DNA of 17,144 nt from JBKBRC01 sp046292345 (GCA_046292345.1 JBKBRC010000046.1:1-17144), one strand, 5' to 3'. Shown: positions 1 to 7,588, numbered from the stretch's first letter. A program made the numbers and translations. Notes: generated by a model from the sequence alone, not told the origin.

Positions 1-440
1 CCGGAGGAAACCCACGCGCCGGCGCCGACGCCGAACGCGGCGCCGTAGAGCGCGAGCGCAAGCGCGACGAGTCCACCGGTGCCGAGGGTGCCGCGCAGAC
101 CGTGCCACAGCTGCGCGCCGGCCGAGGGCGGCGCCTCGCCGACGGCCTCGCGCACGAGACGAAGGTTGCGCTGCACGTCGGGCGCGCCCGGATCGAGGCG
201 ATAGGCGGCCTCGAGGTGGTAGCGCGCCGGACCGGCCATCCCGGCGCCGAGGAACAGCGTGCCCGCGTTGAAGTGCGCCGCCGCGCCCGCGCCCGCGCGG
301 GCCGCCTCGGCGAAGGCGAGCGCCGCGCCGAGCGTATCGCCCTCTGCCGCGAGCGTTGCACCATCTGCGAACGGATCGGGAGCCGCATGCGAGGCGAGGG
401 GCGTCAGCAGCGCCAGCAGAAAGAGGGCGAGAAAGCGCAT
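1..440 (-). CDS. batE: BatE-like TPR membrane protein (3' part missing)
   Basis: Last visible gene of the Bat operon; it runs off the left edge after 146 codons. It starts at an ATG 15 nt after the batD stop and opens with a signal peptide or first membrane segment (MRFLALFLLALLTPLASHAA). Residues 20-100 form an Ala-rich helical region that fits TPR repeats: AAHFNAGTLFLGAG, then a YHLEAAYRLDPGAPDVQRNL unit. A hydrophobic stretch (GLVALALALYGAAFGVGAG) from about residue 123 begins a transmembrane segment. BatE proteins usually have TPRs, one or two membrane helices and a C-terminal SH3-like domain, and that last part would lie outside the window. BatE is thought to act with BatA-D in an envelope complex tied to stress or oxygen tolerance in Bacteroidota, but the mechanism is unsettled. 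The call rests on order and layout, not on a decisive motif. Confidence 0.72.
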   Translation of the reverse strand, partial: MRFLALFLLALLTPLASHAAPDPFADGATLAAEGDTLGAALAFAEAARAGAGAAAHFNAGTLFLGAGMAGPARYHLEAAYRLDPGAPDVQRNLRLVREAVGEAPPSAGAQLWHGLRGTLGTGGLVALALALYGAAFGVGAGAWVSS

Positions 441-455
441 CGGGAGAGGATCCGC

Positions 456-2210
456 TCAAGCGGCGAGCAACTCGCCGGCCTCGTCGAAGAGGGCGAGGGC
501 GTCGGGGGGCGGGTGGGGGGCGTAGCGCGCCGCGTCGCAGCGGCCGAAGAAGCGCGCGAGGCGCGCCCGGGCCGTGTCGTCCGGCGCGCGGGCCAGGGCG
601 TCGGCGCGCGTGGCCTCCGGGCCACCGAGGTGCTCGCACACGGCCGCCTCAGCGAGGGCGGCCGCCTCAGCGAGGGCGGTTTCGCGCGGCGCTGCTCCGA
701 GGCGGGCGCGGGCGTCCGCGAGGCGGGCCGCCGGCAGCGGGGGCGCCGCCAGGGAGGCGTCGGTGCGTCGGCGTGCGAGCCCGAGCCCGAGCAGCGCGAG
801 TGCGGGCAGCGCAAGCCCTCCGGCGAACACGAGCGCGAGCGCCTGGAGCGGGAGGCCGCTGGGGCGGTGGGCAGCGTCCGGCGCCGCGCGCAGAGGGGCG
901 GGCGTCGGCAGGTTGCCCGGCAGCGCGTCTGCGAGGGGCGCCTGCTCGCCGGGCCGGCCGCGCACGGTCACGCGGAACGGCGCCGCCTCGAGCGTACGGT
1001 AGCTGTCTGCCGTGACGTCGTAGTAGGTCCACGGCTCCGGGGCAATCTCGAACGTGCCGGCCTGCTGCGGCACGAACGTGAGCGTGAACGTCTTGCCTCC
1101 CCGCACGAGCCGCCCCGAGCGCTCGATGCTCCGCGCCTCGCGCGGCGGGTAGGCGTCGAACGACGGCGGCGCGGTAACGCCGGGCGGCTGGAGCGAGGCC
1201 ACGTTGCCCGCGCCGCGCAGCGACAGCTCGAGCTGCACGGCCTCGCCCGGAGCCACCTCGAGCGCGCTCAGGCGCGCTGTCATCCCGAACTGCCCCACGG
1301 CCCCCGAGAACGTGGTCGGCGCGGGCTCGGGCAACGCCTCGGCTGTGAGGCGCAGGCCCGGCGCCGTGACGACCTCCTCGGCGAAGCGCGAACCGTACGG
1401 GTTGAAGAGGCTGCCGAAGGGGTCGGGCGCGACGCCGCGCAGCAGGTCCACCTGGAAGCGCATCGGGGGCAGTTCGAGCGTGCCCGCGCGGGTGGGGAAG
1501 AGCGCGACGCGGCGGATCGTGACGGCTCCGAAGCGCCGCCCGCCGATGGTCGTAGGGCGCGGGTAGGTCTCCGAGACCGGGATTTCCAGCTCCTCGCGCC
1601 AGAAGCCCGGCGCGTCCCATGCCCCGCGCTGCGCCGTCTGCCGTGGCTGGAGGTGGTCGGCGAAGTAGAGCACGAAGTCCACGACGACCTGCTCGCCGAC
1701 GCGCACGCGCGGGCGGGACGGCTCGGCACGGACGAACAGGTCGCGCCCGGCCGGAGCCGCGAGGGGCGCCGTGCTGCCGGGTGCGGGCGGGGCGACGCTG
1801 CCCGGGCGAGCGCCCGCCGGGGGAGGCGCGGCCGTGACCGTGACCTCGATGGCGCCGGTGCGCAGCACGCGCCCTCCGAGGGGCACCTGCAGCGGGCCGA
1901 AGCGCGCCGTGCCGGGACGGAGCGCCTCGTAGACCCAGCTCAGCGAGAGATCCGTCTGGCCGCCGCGTTGCACGAGCGAGCGGCGGACGGGCGCGCTCTG
2001 GGCCAGGCGCAGGCCCGTGGCCGGGGGCGGGCTGAGCGCGTCCACGCGGTCGGCCTCGCCGCGCACCTCGAGCGTGTACGTCACAAGCTCCCCGACGGCA
2101 ACGGTCGTGCGGTCTACGGAGGCGCGTACGGTGGTCGTCTGCGCGCGTGCTGCGCCGATGAGCAGCGCGAGCACGACGAGGGCCGGGAGGAGGCGGAGCA
2201 GCGGGTGCAT
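456..2210 (-). CDS. batD: BatD aerotolerance-type protein
   Basis: A 584-residue protein with a clear signal peptide (PALVVLALLIGAARAQ, cleavage near residue 24). The long extracytoplasmic part has repeated beta-rich immunoglobulin-like modules: ASVDRTTVAVGELVTYTLEV near residue 30 and a second set near residue 180 (RVRVGEQVVVDFVLYFADH). One transmembrane helix lies near residues 455-480 (ALVFAGGLALPALALLGLG), followed by Arg residues and a cytoplasmic tail of about 100 residues. This is the standard BatD layout. Length is normal for the family. It starts at ATG with no visible Shine-Dalgarno, 3 nt after the stop of the preceding TPR gene, which suggests coupled translation. Family knowledge places BatD as a membrane partner of the VWA proteins BatA and BatB. 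The tail carries a duplicated six-residue ALAEAA unit from an 18-bp tandem duplication. Confidence 0.88.
   Translation of the reverse strand: MHPLLRLLPALVVLALLIGAARAQTTTVRASVDRTTVAVGELVTYTLEVRGEADRVDALSPPPATGLRLAQSAPVRRSLVQRGGQTDLSLSWVYEALRPGTARFGPLQVPLGGRVLRTGAIEVTVTAAPPPAGARPGSVAPPAPGSTAPLAAPAGRDLFVRAEPSRPRVRVGEQVVVDFVLYFADHLQPRQTAQRGAWDAPGFWREELEIPVSETYPRPTTIGGRRFGAVTIRRVALFPTRAGTLELPPMRFQVDLLRGVAPDPFGSLFNPYGSRFAEEVVTAPGLRLTAEALPEPAPTTFSGAVGQFGMTARLSALEVAPGEAVQLELSLRGAGNVASLQPPGVTAPPSFDAYPPREARSIERSGRLVRGGKTFTLTFVPQQAGTFEIAPEPWTYYDVTADSYRTLEAAPFRVTVRGRPGEQAPLADALPGNLPTPAPLRAAPDAAHRPSGLPLQALALVFAGGLALPALALLGLGLARRRTDASLAAPPLPAARLADARARLGAAPRETALAEAAALAEAAVCEHLGGPEATRADALARAPDDTARARLARFFGRCDAARYAPHPPPDALALFDEAGELLAA
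641..676 (-). repeat. 18-bp tandem duplication inside batD
   Basis: Two perfect copies (641-658 and 659-676) of an 18-bp unit. The unit keeps the frame and encodes ALAEAA twice in the cytoplasmic tail of BatD. Confidence 0.85.
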
Positions 2211-2213
2211 CGC

Positions 2214-2774
2214 TTACCAGTCGCGAAGGCTGCGGGGGGAGGCGGGCCGGGCGTGCCGGCGCTGCTCCTCGAGCCAGAGGCGCTCGTCGCCGGCGATGGC
2301 GTCGAGGATGCGGTCGGCCTCCTCGCGGCTCATGGGGCCGGGGGGCGGTTGTGAAGTGTGCGCCTCGGCGCGCTCCCGGGCGGGCGGGGCCTCGGGCGCG
2401 GGGACGTCTGGCGTGGGCGCGTCCTGCGGCTGTTCGCCTTCACGGTCGGGACCGTCGGGGGGCTGCTCCTCGGGCTGCGGGCCGCCGCCGCCGGGGGGCT
2501 GCTCCTGCCGGAGCAGGTCGCGGAGCGCCCGCAGGCGGGCATCGTCGGGAGCGAGAGCGAGGCCGGCCTCGACGGCCTGGAGGGCGGCCTCGCGCTGCCC
2601 CTGCACGTACAGGCGCGCGCCCTCGTGGTAGCGCGCGCGCGCGGCGGGCTCGTCGGCGCGCTGCGCGTGGGCGCTCGGCCGCACGGCGAGACCGGCGAGC
2701 AGCGCCAGGCCGGCCAGTGCGCCGCCAAGCGGCGCGCGTCCGCAGTGGTACTTCATCGCGCAACGGTGCTTCAT
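2214..2774 (-). CDS. BatC-like small TPR/proline-rich secreted protein
   Basis: A 186-residue protein if the upstream ATG (2774) is used, or 180 residues from the second ATG (2756); nothing in the leader decides. A signal peptide or anchor follows (GGALAGLALLAGLAVRPSAHAQ ends near residue 38). Then come one or two TPR-like helix pairs (ARYHEGARLYVQGQREAALQ, then AGLALAPDDARLRALRDLL). A Gly/Pro/Glu-rich spacer leads to a conserved-looking tail (MSREEADRILDAIAGDERLW) seen in BatC-type proteins, ending in Arg-rich sequence. It lies 31 nt after the batB-TPR gene and 3 nt before batD. It is the second TPR module in this operon, since another is joined to BatB. In Bacteroidota BatC, BatB and BatE are thought to interact through such TPR regions. 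The exact family name is uncertain. Confidence 0.75.
   Translation of the reverse strand: MKHRCAMKYHCGRAPLGGALAGLALLAGLAVRPSAHAQRADEPAARARYHEGARLYVQGQREAALQAVEAGLALAPDDARLRALRDLLRQEQPPGGGGPQPEEQPPDGPDREGEQPQDAPTPDVPAPEAPPARERAEAHTSQPPPGPMSREEADRILDAIAGDERLWLEEQRRHARPASPRSLRDW
2739..2774 (-). repeat. Imperfect 18-bp duplication carrying two start codons
   Basis: On the minus strand 2774-2757 and 2756-2739 are near-copies that both begin ATGAAG and encode MKHRCA and MKYHCG. The duplication leaves two in-frame ATG starts 18 nt apart at the head of the small TPR gene. Confidence 0.55.
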
Positions 2775-2805
2775 TGGAGGGCGGGGGCGGAGCGGGGACG
2801 GGGGG

Positions 2806-4671
2806 CTAGACGGAGCGGGGCGTGACTGACGGCGCGGGCGGCGCCGGGGCGGGCAATGCCGGGGCGGGCAATGCCGGGGCGGGCAATGCCGGGGCGGGCA
2901 GCGCCGGCGGTTCGAACGGCGTCGGCCCGGGCGGGGGGCGGCCCTCGGCCTCGGCTTCGAGGGCGACGACGTCGGCGAGGCGCCGGGCGTACTCTGCAAA
3001 GGCCGCAACGGTCGAGTCGCGCCCGAGCGCGTCCGAGAGCAGGCCGAGCGCGTCGGCGTAGCGGCGTGCGGCCACGAGCGAGTCGGCCTGCGCCTTGACC
3101 TGCCGGGCGAACGCCGAGGGCTCGGGCGTGCCGGGCGGCGGCGGCGGGCGGCGGCGCAGCGCCAGCTCGAGGTTGCGCCGCGCCTCGGCGTCGTTCGGAC
3201 GGAGCACGAGCGCCTCGCGGAGGCGCTCGGCCGCACGCTCGAACGCGCCCGCGTGCAGAGCGGCCGTGCCGGCGTGATAGGCGAAGCGCGCGCGGCGCAC
3301 GGCATCGGGCGCGAGCGCGCGCGCGGCCGAGAAGGCGCTGTCGGCCTCGGCGTAGCGGCCGGCGGCGAAGTGGGCCAGCCCGAGGTTGTTGAGCAGCGCG
3401 GCGCGGACCGCCGGCTCGGGCCCGCGAGCGAGGCCGGCGGCGTACGCCTCGGCGGCCGGCTCGGGCGCGCCCGCGGCCAGGTGCGCATTGCCGCGGCGGC
3501 CCTCGGCGGCGCCGGTGGCAAGCGCCGCGATGAGGGCGAGCAGGAGGAGGGCGGACAGGCGCACGGGCGGAGCAGTCAGGCAACGGGAGCGGGCGTGGCG
3601 CGCGGCCGGGGCGGGGGGCGGCGCGCGGGCCGGGCCGGGCGGGGGGGGGGCGCGCGGCCGGCGCGGCGGCCGCCGCGCGAGCAGATCCGGACGGAGGGCG
3701 AGCACGCGCTCGGCGAGCAGCAGCAGCACCGCGAGCGCGAGCGGCCACTGGAAACGCTCGGCGATGTCGGCGAAGCGGGCCGTGCCGAGCAGGGCCCGGT
3801 CGAGGCCGGCGAGGGCGTCGGCGACGGCGTCGGCCACGCCGCTGCGGCCGTCGAGGTGGAAGACGCCCGTGCGGCCGGCGAGCGTGCGCAGCGTCCCGGG
3901 CTCATAGGCCGACACGACGGTCTCGCCGCGGAACGTCCGGAAGCCGCCGCGGCCGTCGGGGACGGGGGCCCCGGCCGCGGTGCCGACGCCGATGGCGAGC
4001 ACGGCCACGCCGTCGGCCTGCAGGCGGGCGGCCGCCTGCGCGAGCCCGTCCTCGTGGTCCTCGCCGTCGGAGACGACGAGCACGGCCCGCGGGCGCAGGC
4101 GTCCTTCCTCGGCCACAGCAGCGCCCTCGAAGGCGCGGCGGGCCACCTCGAGGGCGCGGGCAAAGTGGGTGCCCTGCACGGCCATCAGCTCGGGCGAGGC
4201 CGCGTCGAGGAAGCGGCGGAACGTGGCCTGGTCGGTCGTGAGCGGGCACTGCAGGAACGCATCGCCGGCGAAGGCGACGAGCCCGAGGCGGTCGCCGCGT
4301 CTGGCCTCGGCCACGCGCGCCACCTCGAGCTTGGCCCGCTCAAGGCGGTTCGGCGCGACGTCCTCGGCGAGCATCGAGTTGGAGACGTCGAGGACCACGA
4401 GCAGGTCCAGGCTCTCCTGGCGGATCTCCCGCAGGCCCTGCCCGAAGCGCGGCCCCGCGAGCGCGAGCGCCAGGCTGGCGAGCGCGCCGCAGACGAGCGC
4501 CGCCCGCACGGCGCGCGCGCGCGCGACGAGCGCCAGGCTCCCGGCATCGGGCTCGGTGCCAAAGAGCTCGAGCGCCTCCGCGCGCCGGCGTGCGGCGTGC
4601 CGGTAGAGCGCCCACGCGCCGAGCGGCGCGAGCACGACGAGCGCGAGCAGGGTCGGGTCGCGGAAGATCAC
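2806..4671 (-). CDS. batB: BatB VWA protein fused in frame to a BatC-like TPR protein
   Basis: As written, this is one 621-codon frame from a GTG start (4671), 13 nt after batA. Residues 1-330 are a normal BatB: membrane helices near 8-25 and 54-72, a von Willebrand factor A domain with MIDAS motif DVSNS (95-99), SDGED (201-205), and a closing helix near 308-325. Residues 335-368 are a Pro/Arg-rich stretch encoded across a run of ten G (3641-3650). From Val370 the sequence becomes a second protein: a good signal peptide (RLSALLLLALIAALATG), about three TPRs (391-510), another helical region, and a Pro/Ala tail with four ALPAP repeats. One base fewer in the run makes BatB stop at a TGA at 3576-3578 (364 residues), and the TPR gene could start 11 nt later at the GTG at 3564 (252 residues). 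That two-gene layout is the usual one for batB and batC, so the fusion may be an assembly error, a phase-variable state or real. Confidence 0.85.
   Translation of the reverse strand: MIFRDPTLLALVVLAPLGAWALYRHAARRRAEALELFGTEPDAGSLALVARARAVRAALVCGALASLALALAGPRFGQGLREIRQESLDLLVVLDVSNSMLAEDVAPNRLERAKLEVARVAEARRGDRLGLVAFAGDAFLQCPLTTDQATFRRFLDAASPELMAVQGTHFARALEVARRAFEGAAVAEEGRLRPRAVLVVSDGEDHEDGLAQAAARLQADGVAVLAIGVGTAAGAPVPDGRGGFRTFRGETVVSAYEPGTLRTLAGRTGVFHLDGRSGVADAVADALAGLDRALLGTARFADIAERFQWPLALAVLLLLAERVLALRPDLLARRPPRRPRAPPPPGPARAPPPAPAARHARSRCLTAPPVRLSALLLLALIAALATGAAEGRRGNAHLAAGAPEPAAEAYAAGLARGPEPAVRAALLNNLGLAHFAAGRYAEADSAFSAARALAPDAVRRARFAYHAGTAALHAGAFERAAERLREALVLRPNDAEARRNLELALRRRPPPPPGTPEPSAFARQVKAQADSLVAARRYADALGLLSDALGRDSTVAAFAEYARRLADVVALEAEAEGRPPPGPTPFEPPALPAPALPAPALPAPALPAPAPPAPSVTPRSV
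2843..2902 (-). repeat. 15-bp minisatellite, four copies (ALPAP repeats)
   Basis: Four tandem 15-bp units (2843-2857, 2858-2872, 2873-2887, 2888-2902), the last with a changed end. They encode repeated Ala-Leu-Pro-Ala-Pro at the C-terminus of the BatB-TPR protein. The unit is a multiple of three, so copy changes keep the frame. Confidence 0.92.
3641..3650. repeat. G10 homopolymer at the batB-TPR junction
   Basis: Ten consecutive G on the plus strand (C10 in the coding sense), encoding prolines 341-344 of the fused product. It is the longest homopolymer in the window. Nine bases instead of ten would place an in-frame TGA at 3576-3578. Confidence 0.9.
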
Positions 4672-4684
4672 GGCGGTGGGGAGG

Positions 4685-5677
4685 TCAGGGCAGGCGGCGC
4701 AGGCGGGTGGACTCGAGCGCGACGGCGGCCAGGAGGCACAGCAGAGCAGGCCAGAGCAGCCACGGGTAGACGTCCTGCACGTCCACGTAGAACGTCTCCT
4801 CGATCTCGGTCTGCTCGAGGTCCGAGATGGCGGCGTAGATGGCGCGGAGCGCGTCGGCGTCGGTGGCGCGGTAGTAGCGCCCGCCGGTGCGCTGCGCGAC
4901 GGCCTGCAGCGTGGCCTCGTCGATCTCGGGCTCGGGGCGGAGCAGGCTGCCGGCCCCGCCGCGCGGGCCGGGGCCGGAGCTGCCCGCCCCGCCGAAGCTG
5001 CCCGCCCCGCCGAAGCCGATCGTGTAGACGCGCACGCCGAGGGCCTGCGCGGCCTCGGCCGCCGTGATGGGGTCTACGGGCCCACGGTTGTTCTGGCCGT
5101 CGGTGAGCAGGATGACAACCTTTCCGGGCGCGTCCGAGTCGCGCAGGCGCGCCGTGGCCGTGACGAGGCCGGTGCCGATGGCCGTGCCGTCCTCGATCAG
5201 CCCGAGGCGGAGCTCGGCGAGCATCCGCTGCAGGAACGCGTAGTCGAGCGTGAGCGGCGCCTGCGTGTAGGCCTGCGCGGCAAAGACGACAAGCCCGATG
5301 CGGTCGGACGAGCGCCCGGCGATGAACTCGCTCGCCACGCGGCGCGCGGCCTCGAAGCGGTTGGGCACGACGTCTTCGGCGAGCATGGACGTCGAGAGGT
5401 CGAGCACGAGCACGATGTCGATGCCGCGCGCCGAGCGCTCGCGGATGGCGTCGGTCAGCTGCGGCCGGGCCAGCGCGACGATGGCGAGCGCGAGCGCGCC
5501 CAGGCGGAGCACGAGCGGCAGACCGCGCAGGCGGGTCCAGACCGAGGCCGGCACGCCGGTCAGGAGCGCCGCCGAGGGGTAGACGATTCCCGAGCGGCGC
5601 GCACGGCGTCGGGCCAGGAGCCAGAGCGCAGGCAGGGCGGCGAGCAGCAGGAGCCACAGGGGATCGGCGAGGCGCAT
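4685..5677 (-). CDS. batA: BatA VWA-domain membrane protein
   Basis: A 330-residue protein from ATG 5677, 35 nt after the SIR2 gene. I chose this ATG because MRLADPLWLLLLAALPALWL is a typical BatA opening, while the upstream extension is Arg/Pro-rich shadow sequence. Helices lie near 5-21 and 56-72. The VWA domain carries the MIDAS residues DLSTS (93-97), GTAIG (164-168) and LTDGQNN (191-197). A C-terminal helix (WLLWPALLCLLAAVA) lies near 306-320. BatA and BatB are the paired VWA proteins of this system, with metal-dependent binding faces exposed outside the membrane. Between strand VYTIGFG and helix EIDEATL the protein has a Gly/Ser-rich insert (222-246) built from an 18-bp duplication. The gene is followed 13 nt later by batB. 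Confidence 0.92.
   Translation of the reverse strand: MRLADPLWLLLLAALPALWLLARRRARRSGIVYPSAALLTGVPASVWTRLRGLPLVLRLGALALAIVALARPQLTDAIRERSARGIDIVLVLDLSTSMLAEDVVPNRFEAARRVASEFIAGRSSDRIGLVVFAAQAYTQAPLTLDYAFLQRMLAELRLGLIEDGTAIGTGLVTATARLRDSDAPGKVVILLTDGQNNRGPVDPITAAEAAQALGVRVYTIGFGGAGSFGGAGSSGPGPRGGAGSLLRPEPEIDEATLQAVAQRTGGRYYRATDADALRAIYAAISDLEQTEIEETFYVDVQDVYPWLLWPALLCLLAAVALESTRLRRLP
4980..5015 (-). repeat. 18-bp tandem duplication inside batA
   Basis: Two perfect copies (4980-4997 and 4998-5015), with a degenerate third trace towards 4945. They encode GAGSFG-type repeats in the glycine-rich insert of the VWA domain. The frame is preserved. Confidence 0.85.
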
Positions 5678-5712
5678 CGGGCGGCGTACGGGCAGGGGCG
5701 GGTGCAGGGGGG

Positions 5713-6492
5713 TCAGGCGGCGGCGCGGCGCGCCTCGAGCGCGGCTACGAGGGCCGGCAGCACCTCGCCCGCGCGCCCGAGCACGGTCTCGTGCAGGTGG
5801 TGCGCGATGTCTGAGCGGACGGGATTGATCTCGGCCACGTAGGCGCCGGCCTGCCGGGCGAGCAGCGGCAGCCCGGCCGCCGGGTAGACCGCCCCGCTCG
5901 TGCCGACCGAGAGGAACACGTCGCACAGGGCCGCCGCTTCCTGCGCCTCAGCGAACGTGTCCTCGGGCAGCATCTCGCCAAACCATACGACGCCGGGGCG
6001 GAGCAGGCCGCCGCAGCGCGCGCAGCGGACGGGCGCGCCGTCCCCGGCTGCGGCCAGAAGCTGCTCAGGGGCGGGCGCGGCGCAGGCCAGGCAGCGCGCA
6101 TCCAGGATGGAGCCGTGCAGCTCGGCCAGGCGGCGGGTGCCGGCCCGGCGGTGCAGGCCGTCCACGTTTTGCGTGGCGAGCAGGAAGTGCCCGCCGGGCA
6201 GGGCCTCGACGAGGCGCTCGAGCGCTGCGAGGGCTTCGTGCCCGGCGTTCGGGCGGGCGCGCTCGGCCACGTCGCGCCGGTGCCGGTACCATCCCTGCAC
6301 CAGGACCGGGTTGGCCAGGAACGCCTCGACGCTCGCGAGCTCCTCGGGGCGGAAGCGCTGCCAGAGCCCGTCCGGGTCGCGGAACGTGGGAATCCCGCTC
6401 TCGGCGGAGATGCCGGCGCCCGTGAGCACGGCCACGCGGCGTGCGCTGGCGAGGCGTTCGAGAAGGGTGGAGGAGAACGGAGCGTCGGGCAT
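5713..6492 (-). CDS. SIR2-family NAD-dependent protein deacylase
   Basis: A 259-residue bacterial sirtuin. The NAD-binding motif is GAGISAESGIPTFRD (25-39). TQNVDGLH (107-114), catalytic His126 in LHGS, GVVWFGE (167-173) and GTSG (197-200) are all present. Four zinc-binding cysteines are in place (134, 137, 157, 160). Tyr69-x-x-Arg72 matches the pair that marks CobB/SIRT5-type enzymes able to remove succinyl or malonyl groups, so it is probably a lysine desuccinylase and deacetylase. It uses NAD and releases nicotinamide and O-acyl-ADP-ribose. It would be cytosolic. It starts 3 nt after the preceding gene and ends 35 nt before batA, so it is almost certainly co-transcribed with the Bat genes. 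That position is unusual; sirtuins are not a standard Bat component. The domain call is near certain, its link to Bat function only inferred. Confidence 0.96.
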   Translation of the reverse strand: MPDAPFSSTLLERLASARRVAVLTGAGISAESGIPTFRDPDGLWQRFRPEELASVEAFLANPVLVQGWYRHRRDVAERARPNAGHEALAALERLVEALPGGHFLLATQNVDGLHRRAGTRRLAELHGSILDARCLACAAPAPEQLLAAAGDGAPVRCARCGGLLRPGVVWFGEMLPEDTFAEAQEAAALCDVFLSVGTSGAVYPAAGLPLLARQAGAYVAEINPVRSDIAHHLHETVLGRAGEVLPALVAALEARRAAA

Positions 6493-6495
6493 GGT

Positions 6496-7587
6496 TCAGC
6501 GGATCGGCCCGGCGGGCGCGGCGTGGGCCTCGTCGGCGTGGGCCTCGTCGGCGCGGGCCTCGTCGGCGTGCGGCCCGGCCGCGCGTGCCTCGGCCCGCGC
6601 TTCGGCCTCGGCCAGGGCAGCGTCGAGCGTGCGGAGCGCGTCGCGGGCCCGGGCATGGGCCTCGGCCGTGGACGCGGCATCGGGGCGGAGGCCGGCGAAC
6701 TTGGCGAGGTCGGCCAGGCGGAGCACGCCGCGGAGCGCGCGCCACGAGGCTTCCGGAACGCGCGCGCCGAGCGTGGTCGTGCGCAGCGCAGCGTCGAGCT
6801 CGGCGGTCGTCATCTCGGTGGCCGGGACGCCAAGGCGCCGGGCAAGGTAGACGCGGAGCGCGTCCGAGAGCGCCGCGAAGTGCGCGCGCGCGTCGGGCGG
6901 GCCGGCGGCGGGCGCCCGGGCGAGCGCGACCTCGAGCGCCTCGATGTGCGCGAGGGCCTCGGGCAGCGGTGCCGCGCGTGGCGTCTCGGGCTCGCGCCGC
7001 CGGCGCCGGCGGCGGTGCAGGGCAAACGCGACGAGGGCCGCGAGCGCGCCGGCGAGGGCGACGAGCGGCCAGAGCGGCGCGAACGGCTCCGGCGAGCGCA
7101 CCGGCGCGGCCGGAGTGCCCTCGGCCCGGGCATGCGCGCGAATCGCGACGCGCCCCACGCCCGAGCGCGCGCGCGCCGTGTCTTCGCCGGCGACGACGCG
7201 GACCTCGAATGGGCCCACGGCGGCCGCATCGGCGGCGAACGCCGCGACGGTGTAGACAAGGCTGTCGGTCCGTGTGCGGCCCCGAAGCCGCGGCGCGAAG
7301 CGCTGCACGTCGAACGCCTCGGCGTCGCCGAAGCGCGCCAGCGGGCCGTCGGCCGGGTCGCCGGGCGGGACGGGTGGGAAGAGCGCCTGCGTGCCGGCCG
7401 GCCGGTCAGCGGCGAGGGCGACGAGGAAGCGCTCGCCAGCCTCGACGGTGTCGGCGAGCACGTAGAGGCGGACGGCAGACGGCGCCTGCGCGCGCGCCGA
7501 CCCGGCGGCGCAGGCAGCCAGGAGCAGCGCCGCGAGGACCGTCGCTCGCAGGCGGCCGGGTGGAAGGGCGAGCGTAGGGCGCGGCAT
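6496..7587 (-). CDS. Signal-peptide, single-TM protein with DUF4381/BatD-like tail
   Basis: A 363-residue protein starting 1 nt after the DUF58 stop. The N-terminus is a signal peptide (ATVLAALLLAACAAGSARAQ). Cleavage could be at ARA-Q or, less likely, at the lipobox-like LAAC. An extracytoplasmic beta-rich region of about 130 residues follows (VRLYVLADTVEAGERFLVAL near 39), then one membrane helix near 173-190, a patch of seven Arg (192-198), and a cytoplasmic helical domain. The segment YLARRLGVPATEMTTAELD is like the C-terminal region of BatD and DUF4381 proteins, which usually sit between DUF58 and the VWA genes. The gene thus looks like a half-size BatD relative that could hold the DUF58 protein at the membrane. 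The last 20 residues are a low-complexity ADEAH repeat. Function is inferred from position and layout. Confidence 0.75.
   Translation of the reverse strand: MPRPTLALPPGRLRATVLAALLLAACAAGSARAQAPSAVRLYVLADTVEAGERFLVALAADRPAGTQALFPPVPPGDPADGPLARFGDAEAFDVQRFAPRLRGRTRTDSLVYTVAAFAADAAAVGPFEVRVVAGEDTARARSGVGRVAIRAHARAEGTPAAPVRSPEPFAPLWPLVALAGALAALVAFALHRRRRRRREPETPRAAPLPEALAHIEALEVALARAPAAGPPDARAHFAALSDALRVYLARRLGVPATEMTTAELDAALRTTTLGARVPEASWRALRGVLRLADLAKFAGLRPDAASTAEAHARARDALRTLDAALAEAEARAEARAAGPHADEARADEAHADEAHAAPAGPIR
6521..6565 (-). repeat. 15-bp minisatellite, three copies (ADEAH repeats)
   Basis: Three 15-bp units (6521-6535, 6536-6550, 6551-6565, the last with one change) plus a partial fourth. 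They encode ADEAH/ADEAR at the C-terminus of the DUF4381-like protein. The frame is preserved. Confidence 0.88.
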
Positions 7588-7588
7588 C

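Noticed and set aside
102..2354. Very long plus-strand open frame opposite batD and the BatC-like gene
   Set aside because: Arg/Glu/Gly-rich low-information sequence with no domain. It lies antisense to clear batD motifs; long antisense frames are expected at this GC content. The same holds for plus-strand frames at 3253-5067, 6115-7944, 11633-13507 and 14948-16888.
7500..7520. Lipobox (LAAC) in the DUF4381-like protein
   Set aside because: A signal peptidase I site (SARA-Q) six residues later fits equally well, and the protein already has a membrane helix, so lipidation is not claimed.
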